Positions 11,051-20,807 of a stretch of DNA of 64,000 bases are shown in pieces. Within the stretch, counting starts at the first letter, position 1; each line of letters begins with the position of its first letter. The position numbers and the translations under genes were made by a program. The notes under the pieces are model-generated. The model did no database searches. It was not told the DNA's origin and was given only the letters and a program-made list of their open reading frames with translations. This DNA is from Dipylidium caninum (taxonomy: Eukaryota; Platyhelminthes; Cestoda; Cyclophyllidea; Dipylidiidae). Where the stretch lies: assembly GCA_017562135.1 (NCBI GenBank), contig QEYB01000368.1, positions 1,240,001 to 1,304,000 of the forward strand, in the 5' to 3' direction.

Positions 11051-13470
11051 ATGACTTTTAGGAAGATAGGTGTTTGCCCGGAAATAATTGAACTCTTACA
11101 TGATAAGGGCATACTTGTCCCTTCTGAGGTCCAAGCCGCTTGTATTCCGAAGATATTGTCTGGTGAGCCCACATTGTCCGTTAATATCTTAGGTTGTGAT
11201 GTCGTCGCATGTGCACAAACCGGCTCGGGTAAAACGGCGGCATTTCTTATCCCCATCCTTCAAGTATTGATGAATGAGCCTAGACCGTTCTATGCCCTCA
11301 TTCTTACTCCTACGCGGTAAACTGCCCTTTATGACTTACGCTATTAGCGAACTCGCTCATCAAATTGGGGAGCAGACCGCGGGTCTTAACCTTGTTCAAG
11401 GCAGTTCAGTGTGTACAGTTCAGATTATAACAGGTGGTCGCAGCATAATTAATCAGGGGATTGAGTTGGCTCAAGGTCCTCATATTATCGTTGCTACTCC
11501 TGGTCGCCTAGCTGATCTTTTGCGTTCCCAAAAGTCGTACGCAGAGTCTGGATCCCCACCGGAATGGGATCCTTTCTCGTCTTAAGGTACTCGTCCTTGA
11601 TGAAGCAGACCGACTCTTGGAAGATAACTTCGGAGTAGATCTTGCTGAAATTATGTCATCTCTCCCTCAAAAACGTCAAACTCTTTTGTTTAGCGCAACT
11701 TTTAGCGAAGCAATCAAACAGGCAGTAGAATCAGCTTGCGCCGCCGCCATTGCTGAAAACCGCAAGCCACCTATCATGTGGCAATCCGAAGTCGCCTCTG
11801 AGTTCTCTCAACAAAATTCTTCGAGCTCTACAACTGTTGACGCCCTTTCACAATACTACCTCATCACAAAACCCGAGTTGAAGGATGCTTTTTTAGTCCA
11901 TGTTGTAGACCAATTTTTAACAGAGAATCCACATTCCTTGATTATCGTTTTTACAAACAAATGCAAGTGGTGTCATGTTCTCGGGTTAATAATGTCAACA
12001 GTTGGTATTCACTCAGCCGTTTTGCACTCGTCAATGCCCCAGACTGATCGAATTGCAGCTTTGACGGCCTTCAAGTCGAGTCATGTTCGCGTTTTGATCG
12101 CCACCGACCTAGCTAGTCGAGGACTGGACTTCCCTACAGTAGACGCTGTAATTAATCACAACGTACCGATTCGGCCGAAAGATTATGTTCATCGTGTAGG
12201 CCGGACAGCACGCGCTGGAAGAGCAGGAATGGCCCTTACTCTTGCTGACCTTTTCGAGATTAAGAGATTGAGGGCCGTTCAAACCTTCATCGGTTCGTAG
12301 TTTCTTATTTTTGTTTGAAGTCGTTTTCATGTTCTTTTTATTAAACCTCTGGTATTGTGGATTACGCTTACGAGATTCTGTTGTTAATCAGTTTTACTAG
12401 TTTATTGCGAATTAGCTCTTTTTTTCGCAGTTTTACGGTCTGTGGAATCTTATCTCTTTAGCCAATGCAAAAGCAATGATTTAAACCTGTTTAATATCGT
12501 CACATCGGGCCCGCATCGGTATCCTCAGCAGTTTTTAACCCCCTACCATTAACCCTGTAACAGGCGTACTTTGGTGTTTTAAATTTTTTTACTCACTACA
12601 GGGCAGTATATCGCAATTATGCGTACTTTTCTCATATCAAAGGTCCATATATGAGTCCTTTGGCCTTTTATTCACGTAGTTAAATAATTTCAAAACCCGT
12701 ACCTTAGACCATATTAATCTACTTCAATAATAATCTCATTTCCATTCCGGTGGCATAGTATATGGGAAAACTCCATCTACTCAAATGCTATACTTAACAT
12801 CTCCCCCTGCCACTACTGCCACATTCTTAAAAGGCCTAATTTGGAAATGAATTTACATGATTTTTCCATGAGATCCCAGTTGTAGTAAAAACATGAACTG
12901 TTAATGGGCCGTAGAGGTGTTTTAAGGATAAGGGCTTTGTGACTGTTTTATATCCCTTCATTTAACAGCCGAAACTAGGAAAATTCATCTAGTGCTCAAG
13001 CCAATTAGACCATGTAGTTTAAAACCCATGATTCAGCAAAGGTGTGAGTCGATTTATAATTTTTAATCAGTTTGACCATCGCCGAAGGACTACGAGAGCC
13101 ATTTGGTCTGTTTACCATACCTTGATCGGATATGGAGTCTTGTCGCTGTCCTTGCTCTCGATACATTTTTACTTCCGTGGTTACGTCCAATACGACTTAA
13201 TCTAATTGATCTGGAATTACAGGCAAAAAACTCCGAAGGTTCGAAGTTAATGAAGCAGAGGTGGTAAAAATAATTCCTGAAGTTACCGTGGCGCGAAGGG
13301 CGGCGGAGCGTGTAAGCTAACCGCTTATGGTTAAAATATTTTTAGAAGCTCGATGAGATGCGCTTTGACGAAAAGCGGGAGGTAGTGAAAGCAAAAAATG
13401 TAAGTCTTTGAATTTATTCTCATCTTTATCCCAGCTTCTCAAAGCACAAAGTAGTAGACTGCAGAAGTGA
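11051..13470 (+). CDS. DDX49: DEAD-box RNA helicase DDX49 (yeast Dbp8), ribosome biogenesis
   Basis: ATP-dependent RNA helicase of the nucleolar Dbp8/DDX49 family. Exons are 11051-11162, 11193-11316, 11348-12292, 13223-13311, 13346-13399 and 13435-13470. Motifs in order: Q-motif region [14 protein letters not shown], Ia TPTRELAHQ, Ib [50 protein letters not shown]. The family-specific tail is split over three small exons ([29 protein letters not shown]). Introns 1 and 2 are 30 and 31 nt. The 30-nt one has no stop and is in frame, so a naive translation reads through it and adds 10 residues ahead of the P-loop. The frame shifts by one near 11553-11565, just before [10 protein letters not shown]. 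Removing one C of a C4 run restores a 452-residue protein (human 483). A splice acceptor 1 nt before the ATG suggests trans-splicing. Confidence 0.95.
12293..13222 (+). other. Large intron 3 of DDX49
   Basis: GT-AG intron of 930 nt (donor ATCG|GTTCGT, acceptor GGAATTACAG). Without splicing the helicase would stop at 12300 and lose its conserved C-terminal extension. No other coding feature was recognised inside. Confidence 0.8.
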
Positions 13471-13874
13471 GAAACCGTGGTTCCCGTGTACGCATAGTGC
13501 ACCTGTACATGTGTATATACTTTCGTGTAGTGCAAGATTTCTTCTATGAGATTTAATATCAATGCACTATCTGTGTATCCTTTCGTCCAATTAACCTTTT
13601 ATCCTAACCTGTTTTTTTTAGCCTACGAATATGGTGTATTCTCTATTTATCGAATTCCACAGAGTCAACTAAAGTGTAAATTCGATTCTCTTGACGTAAA
13701 CTAAAAAACACCATCGCGCATAGCTAAATGTACACCCAAATGGCTGCTAAACTTCACCGAAGGGGTACAATGTTTGGTTGTTAGAGTAGGGGTAGATTAT
13801 GTAATAATGGAGAATAAGCAATTTACACTTATAGTACATTCGTTCTGTACAAGTGTGACCACTAAGTGGGGCCG
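13471..13874. other. Convergent 3' spacer between DDX49 and ARNT
   Basis: About 400 bp, AT-rich, no coding feature seen. Presumed to hold the 3' UTRs of both genes. Confidence 0.5.
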
Positions 13875-16800
13875 TCAGGAAGACTGAAAGGGTGGATAGT
13901 GGGCGAGATCCTGACCAGCTTGGGGTCGGGAGTCGGCACGCAGGTGCCAGTCCTTCGCGGCGGTGCCGTTGCGCTGATCGCCGGGCCTGGGGAGGTAGGA
14001 TATTGCCGAGGTTCTAATGACAGTGTCCTCAGGATTTGGCATCGTGTGCGTGGATGCGGTCGTGAACGGGGCAGACTGTTGTGAACTTATGTAGGCGGAA
14101 CTCGCAGAGAGATAAGATGTATGCGACACTGTCTGCGGATGCGTGTACGAGTTCATTGGTTGACCCTCGGCTAGGGGAAAAGTAGGACGAATTTAAGTCG
14201 CGAATGTTAATTTCTCTACCACGGATTGGCGTCAAGTTCACCCTAAATCGAGTCTCACCTAGTCTAGTCGCATACGTTTCGCTCGTTTCAATGAACTTCG
14301 GTTGTGCGGCTGCTGCGCCGGGACTATACCCAGTCACGCCGAAATCGTACTGGTGTGAGGTGGGGACAGAGTTTTCGAGAACGTACTCCCTCGGCTGCTG
14401 TTGTGGAAGGGGGGAACATTGCAGAGAGTTCCAGTACAATATTCGACCATCGTGGTCTTGGGATTGGTGCTGTTCCTGATGTATTTGGCCTTGATGAGGG
14501 TCGGGCAACACGAAAGGAGAGTAGTAAAGTTGAGCACTAGGGGATGTGGCGGCAGCCTTGAAAACCAATATGGACGTCACCGTGCATACGGCATACTCAA
14601 CAATTTTACTGTAAGGGTTCTTGAAAGCATAGATGCTGCACTTAACAGCAACATCCTGGTCGTGTGGGGACATTTCACCGGACGGTGAGGTAGAGGATTT
14701 GGGAGATATAGAAGGACGCAAATGAAGGGTAATTTCAAATTTCTGGCCATCCGACTTCCAAACTGAAATTCAAGAATATCAAATATAAAACGTGTGGTGG
14801 ATAGCATGTTCAGGGGAACTCGCCGAATGGGAAAGGAAACAAATTAGACGAAGCCAACATTACAGGTCCATCGAGTCCTGAAAGTGAGATTAACGTAAAA
14901 GTGAGGCGACTTATAATATCGCAAACGCGAGGATAAGTTTTGATTCTTGGAACGGAGAAAACGGAATGGTACGCAAAATGGGGGCTTCTCACATGTGTGA
15001 CCATGCCGAGAGATGGATGGGCAGACGAGTACGCAGTGTGTAGGGTGAAGCAGGCTTAGGACAGCATGAGCGCGAATACCAGTGCACGTGCTGCATTAGA
15101 ATAACGCGTCGGGACTGGCGTGCTCCCGCGCCCACTACGAGGGACGGCAAATTGCTGCCACTACTGTCTCATTCACGCTCGCTACGGCGCTACACATATG
15201 AACTGCAACGTAGGCGCGCAGGAAATTCGTCCCGAGCGCCCTCGCGCGGGCTGAATTGTCACCCTCGGTTGCGTCCGCGCAAAAACATAAAATATAAACT
15301 TGCGGTTAATACTTTAGACGGGCGGAAGAGGGATGACGGCGTGGCGGGCGGAGCACAAAACCCGCCCAGACGACGTTGTCACATGGGCAGATGGGAGCGT
15401 GCGAGCACTCGCTCGATTATAAAAAACACTGTGCGTGGTCGCCACTGCTCACGCTTTAGACCACATTAAAGCCGCACGGTTACAACTGTTGCTATGTTCC
15501 GCTGCTCAGGAAACGAGGGAAAACATTTTCCTCTACCTTTGTGTTTGAAATAATAGGGCTGTGTGGAGATTATAATGACTAAACGGGCCTTGGCAATGCA
15601 ACTACACGGTACCACCGTGGGCGAGTCATGCAACCAAGTACCACGACATGCACTGGCAGGGTCGTACGTTTATACGAGAGGAATAGTTGCTTGATATGAC
15701 AAGGCCATGTAAAGATACAATTATAGAAATACCGATTTCCAATATCTTGTAAACAAATCAGGTGAATCTCAGCAACGTTCACTATATTCATCAAATAGTT
15801 TTTTCCCAATAACTTTGGAACGGACCACACGATCTTGCCATCCGGGTCCGTTTATCCAGGTTGTTTACAGATTGATACACCGAATAGAAACATTTGCGAA
15901 CAATGCCTTGCCCATGCGAAAAATACTTCCTTTACTTGTTCGATGTTATTTACTAAAGTGGCACGCTAAGATGAGGGTGGTAATCATCAATACAGCAAAA
16001 GTAAAACCAAAAAGAGCAAGTTATATGCTCGCTTGAGATAAGTATGCCCCACAAGGCTTGATATATATGTACAAATAAGTTAGTTTCGTACCTTGGTCAA
16101 AGAGATTACAGAAAGCAATGCGTTCCTCAGCACCAACTATGAGATCGGTGAAGGACACCCCGAGAATGTGCTCGGGAGAGACAGTATTGTGGGTCGGAGA
16201 TGCGAAAACATTGGAAATGCGATGGTCACAAAAGGTAATGTGTTTTTCCTGGTTCAAACGAACAGTGAATTCGTATGTTCGATGAGGCGACAAGTCGGAG
16301 GCATTGGGAAGGTTGGTGAGCTGAAGGCGAGCTAACGCCACAAAATAGGTAGGATATGGCTGGTCATTCGACGACCCCACTCCTTGTATGTTATTACCCG
16401 AACCATTCACGCCTTCCGATGTAGATTGATCTGTAAGAAATATTGCTAAAGTCGGATCCCGTTTTCAACTTTTCACATTACAAAAAGTTAAGACGCGTGC
16501 AAAGACACGAAGCTGGAGTATTTTACATAAGATTGAAAACACGCCGCGAAGACGTTTAACTTGACCCGTTACCATGTCACTATTCGTCCTCCACGGAGTG
16601 TCATTTAGTATTCAGATGCGTTCGACATACCATACCGCTTCTAATAAAATATAAATCTAAATATCAAGCGTTACCAAAATTGAAGCGGAAAAAGGATAAC
16701 AAATTGCAAACTAGAAATTTTCATGAATCGGTTTAGATGGAAAATCACTATTAAGAATCGAAGATACGCTCAATATTGACCAACCGATTTTAACCAGTGC

Positions 16801-19090
16801 GGATTAGAAAAGAAGTTTAAGTGAAATCTGTGCAAGAAATAAGAGGACATGGCAAGGGAAAGCTATAAAAAAGAACTTGGCAAAAAATAACGGCAGAAGA
16901 CTACACAAGTGATAATAAACTCTCCATTTTACAGGAAAAAAGTGCTTAGTGGTTCTAGGATAAAATAAAGTTTCCAGAAATGATTGCCACCAAGTAATAA
17001 CGGTATATAGTTTGTAAATTCATTTACGTCATATCAGTATTACTCAACTTATTCCCCCATTCCTACTCTTTGGCTACCCGAGTGGTTATAATGGAAGTAT
17101 TTGGTGATGCAAGCTTTTTATACTCGAATAAAAGGCATATGTAGGTGACAATACCATCGAATTAACTTTTTCGAAAATGAAGAAAAAACGGCAGTTATAT
17201 CCAAAATATACAGATATGAGTCATCCGCAGCTTGACGCAAAACTGAAACATTCGCAATGGTAAATAAGGTGTGAGATGAAGATTCAAAGATTAAGCGTTA
17301 TTAAAAATAAAAGGGAAAACTAATTCGACATGATATTTCTTTATCAATAGCCGCCCCGTCTAATTTAAATATGCAATGGATCCACCAGTGCAATGTTCCG
17401 AATTTTATAGACATTCGGCAAAACCCCCAACAACATATGCAATACCCACAAAAATAAATTCGCAAGTAAAATCGTAAGAAACAAACTCCTACCTAAAAGG
17501 GAAACAACGAAATCAGTTGATGAATGTGGGATAGTGTAGCCATCAGCGTTGACGTTAGCCAGGGGTTCAACAGCTAAAGGGACACTCTTGATATAGCCGG
17601 TAACATGCATCAGGGCGTAACGCTGCTGCGAAGAACCGGCAGCGAAATCAGCACTGTCACCATTAAAAGAATCAGCAGCGGAGAGCACAAATTGTTGGTG
17701 TCTCAAGCGAGCTTGACGGGCAACAGCAGATGCGGTTAAAGAACTTTGTGAAGTCGGCAGAGAGCCTAACTTCATGCGACAAATAAAGCCACGACGTTCA
17801 TCGAAGGATCCAACACGTGCTGTAGATGAACGAGAAAGACGTTTTAGCAGAGGAAACTCATGGATCGAATGACTTCCACAAGAATGCAACACCACGCCAC
17901 AAACAGAATACATAACGTTAATAGTTACTCAAACTTCTTTGGCTCCAAAATCATTAACGTGATAAATAGCTAGGTCCATGCAACCGAAATAAAGTAACAG
18001 ACGATATGAACAAAGCTATTTTCCCACAAGGGAACGTACATGCATCCCTTTTTATAATTCCCGATTTAAGATCCAAAACACGAGATGTCAAACACGCAGC
18101 CGAAGATTCCGATGAATTATGATAGCTGGTCCCGTTTGTAAGCGAATCATGGGGCGAATCCAAGCCCAGCGCAGCAAAAGAGGAAGCACGTTGAGCTCCA
18201 ACGAGTTGTTCACGAATTTTATCAGCATCATCAGGATGACAAAGTTCATATAGTGTACGCTGATACCAGTCGGACTAAAATGATAGAAATGGAGTTAAGA
18301 ATAACCAGCAAATACAAAAGACGTTTAGCGAAACGTACCTGAGTTACATTGAGTACAGCTGTAACACTGTCTGACACATACACAATTTTACCAACGTCGC
18401 ACTGGCAAACAAAAAGAAATCCATCGGCGGCCTGTAAGATAAAATTAATGGCCGTAAAGTTGACGAAGGAAAACATTTACAAATATACATACCTCCAAGA
18501 TCAAATGTTTTAGTTCCTGGTCAGAAAGGAAAGAAGGTTTAAGCGAGCCGTCTGAAATGTTAGTGCTGCCTAAAATTAGAGATATTAATGACCAAGGTAT
18601 GGAGAAATGCCGCAAAACAAGCCATTGACTTACTGCGCAAGGTCTTTAGGTGGCTAACTGCCATTCGTAGAATAGTCAGTTTGTCAGGCCTTCTCGATAC
18701 GGAGCTACATGAGGGAACCATTGCGCATAATTCATTGATATATGCTGACATCTTATTCCTACGGCGTCTCTCAATTTGACAATGATTCTCTCTCGCTGAA
18801 CGCTCCTTTTCAAGTTGCGCATAACTTTCATCTTTGTGTATTTGCATACAGCCATTGCAATTGTTACCTTCACACAAGCTAAAGGGGGTGAACAAAAATT
18901 ATTCCTCACTGCTGGTCGTTTGTCATATCCGGCCAGAGACACAGTAACAAGGGTGACAAATACGCCAACTCTAAATTGGTAAGTACGTGGTAAGAGGGCA
19001 TAAAAATAAAACCTCTTCGAATTGCTTCTGAATCTACCGAACCGCTCGACGACACAGACGAGACACCGGCAATTAAGCTGTTCAAAACTA
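13875..19090 (-). CDS. ARNT: ARNT (HIF-1beta/Tango) bHLH-PAS transcription factor; N-terminal exon unresolved
   Basis: Common dimer partner of class I bHLH-PAS factors (HIF-alpha, AhR, SIM). Exons read on the minus strand: 18878-18634 (basic region [16 protein letters not shown] with the His, Glu and Arg that contact the E-box, then the helix-loop-helix ending [18 protein letters not shown]), 18569-18493 ([20 protein letters not shown]), 18431-18339 ([15 protein letters not shown]), 18274-18040, 17819-17493 ([14 protein letters not shown]), 16430-16092 (PAS-B start, [12 protein letters not shown]), 14762-14259 (PAS-B end, [14 protein letters not shown]; then a Q-rich region) and 14170-13875. 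All junction phases agree. [11 protein letters not shown] and KPSFL point to ARNT rather than BMAL. A serine-rich segment at 19090-19014 ([15 protein letters not shown]) may be a 5' exon, but its phase does not fit, so the start is open. The C-terminal part is Q- and S-rich. Confidence 0.93.
14763..16091 (-). other. Intron of ARNT within PAS-B, with a GC-rich, CpG-rich interval
   Basis: The 1.33 kb intron joins LFDQ|V to [13 protein letters not shown] in correct phase. Its part at about 15010-15480 is much richer in GC and CpG than the flanking introns. Open frames there (for example 15152-15469 on +) have no recognisable domain and look like a by-product of GC content. Confidence 0.7.
16431..17492 (-). 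other. AT-rich intron of ARNT
   Basis: Intron of 1062 nt between SLLG and DQSTSEG (phase 1, acceptor TATTTCTTACAG). Nothing else was recognised in it. Confidence 0.8.
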
Positions 19091-19511
19091 GGTGGCTAAT
19101 TATTCTCCAAATTCATACATTTAAACGACTTGGTTGTGAGCTGATATAATCACTTTATAGCTGCTGTTACTTGCTGTTTTACGTTGATTTTTTTGCAAAG
19201 ATAAGGCAGGTCTATTTGTGGCCAGGGCAGGCAATTAGCGGACTCGACAATATGTAATGATTAAATCGTAACGCTACAGTACATGGATCGTTTTTACTGT
19301 TAATATACGCCGCCTTAGAATCCTTTATATTCGCAGAAATTTAACGGACAATGTAAACGTGCTTTTTTCAAACCACTCGCATCATTTTAACCATTTATAA
19401 AAGTAGACTTTCGGTTCAACATCCTCATATGCTTTGGTTTTTATTATCTCGCCGTTGCCTTAAATCGGTCCGTTATAGCAAGTGCTTGCTTCTTTAACTC
19501 TGTGCCTCGCG
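19091..19511. promoter_or_regulatory. Divergent spacer between ARNT and ELMO-domain gene
   Basis: About 420 bp head-to-head gap, AT-rich, no coding exon recognised. Shared promoter role inferred from orientation. Confidence 0.35.
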
Positions 19512-20687
19512 ATGCGTGCGTTTCTCAGGTTGTTTGAACTCCTAACTCACCTCTATTTCTCAACTTCTCCATCCATTTGTTTATTACTTCACAAATGCTG
19601 CAATTTTTTCACGTTGCTCTTCTCTGGCAATGGCAAACTGGAAAAGGTTATTCTGCAAAACCAATTTGGTTACAAGCGTACCATTGAGATAGGTATGTAC
19701 TTCATTGACCTGTTAATCAATCAGAGAAGCTGCTATTATTTTCCAGTAATGTAATGCTACGCGATGGGATTTATTCCCTCCCACTATCGAAGTATGCATC
19801 CCTAGTTCTTCGAACGGAGAACTTGACAAATGACACGTAAATTAATTTTTCCTTATGGTTCCAGGCTTCTAGGAGATCTCAAACAATCAATACTTCAGAT
19901 ACGTGGCTTCAATGATATAGTTTCTAAGGCTAACTCTTTAAAAACTTTGTGTTTTAACGTTAATGAAAAAAGCCACATCTCTTTACTGAAAGACGTTAAG
20001 GGCTGCAGTGTTCATAAAGTACCTTTTTAGATATGGGAATCGATGATACTTGATGAACCATTTTCATTGAAAAGCAAGAGATGGTCTGACATTGGCTTCC
20101 AGGGTGATTGTCCTGCGTCTGACTTCCGCGGTATGGGCCTGCTTGGCGCAGAGAATCTTCGGTAGGTTTTGCTGTGAACTCGATCTTCAATTTTACATAT
20201 TGTTCTTATTTGACATTTCCCCAGATACTTTGTTAAATTTCACAATGGAATAGCCCTCAGCGCTCTACATTCGTCTTTGCACCCACATCAATGGTGAGTC
20301 ATCATATCCAACAGCAAAATTAACACGACCAAACCTCTGCACAGGTATCCATTTGCGATAGTTGGAATAAATCTCACAGCCCTACTATGGCGCCTCCTGA
20401 AAGACGGATCGCTTAAAACACACTTCTACAACTCCCCTTAGAAAGACCCCGAAGCTTGTCCATCTGCACTTTATCTACGGTAAATCCACCCCCTACAAAG
20501 TCATCGGTTTTAACATGTGTCTTCATCCATTTCAGTTTGTCTCTTCGTAAAATTCAATGACTTTTGGATTCAAGAACCACGGGATATAATGCATTTCAAT
20601 GCATACCTGGACACATTCGAAAAAGCAACTAGAGAGCAGTTGCGCAACGAAGATTACACTTTTTCACTTCCCAGATGCTACGCATAA
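19512..20687 (+). CDS. ELMOD1: ELMO-domain protein (ELMOD1/2-like Arf/Arl GTPase-activating protein)
   Basis: ELMOD proteins act as GAPs for Arl2 and Arf GTPases. The N-terminus MRAFLRLFELLTHLYF parallels human ELMOD1 and supports the 19512 start (another in-frame ATG lies at 19482). Exon 1 runs to 19692. A later exon ending at 19994 has GDLKQSILQIRGFNDI. Exon 20031-20161 has KRWSDIGFQGD and SDFRGMGLLGAENL, the signature of the ELMO domain with the catalytic-type Arg. Exon 20225-20293 has LHSSLHPHQ, exon 20345-20479 has YPFAIVGINLTALLWR and THFYN, and exon 20536-20687 has FNDFWIQEPRDIMHFN. One middle exon between 19693 and about 19868 could not be fixed. After THFYNS the frame hits TAG. Dropping one C of the C4 run at about 20437-20440 gives TPKLVHLHF, which matches the family and the phase of the next exon. 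Confidence 0.88.
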
Positions 20688-20807
20688 TGCCAAACATTGT
20701 CCCACTCACACAAAGACGTATCTTGACTTTTTAATACACGCCGTGGCAATTGTTATATTTGTAAATTTGCAATGATATCAAACCTAAGCTGTGGCCGCGA
20801 TTGGTTA
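20688..20807. other. Convergent spacer of 120 bp between ELMOD and CWF19L2
   Basis: Tail-to-tail stop codons lie about 120 bp apart, so the 3' UTRs probably overlap. Confidence 0.6.

Noticed and set aside
15152..15469. 105-codon arginine-rich frame inside an ARNT intron
   Set aside because: It lies in the CpG-rich island, is antisense to ARNT, and has no domain.
17060..17110. tRNA-like words (GGCTACCCGAGTGGTTATAAT) in an ARNT intron
   Set aside because: They resemble a Leu/Ser tRNA D-arm, but no acceptor stem, anticodon arm or T-arm follows.
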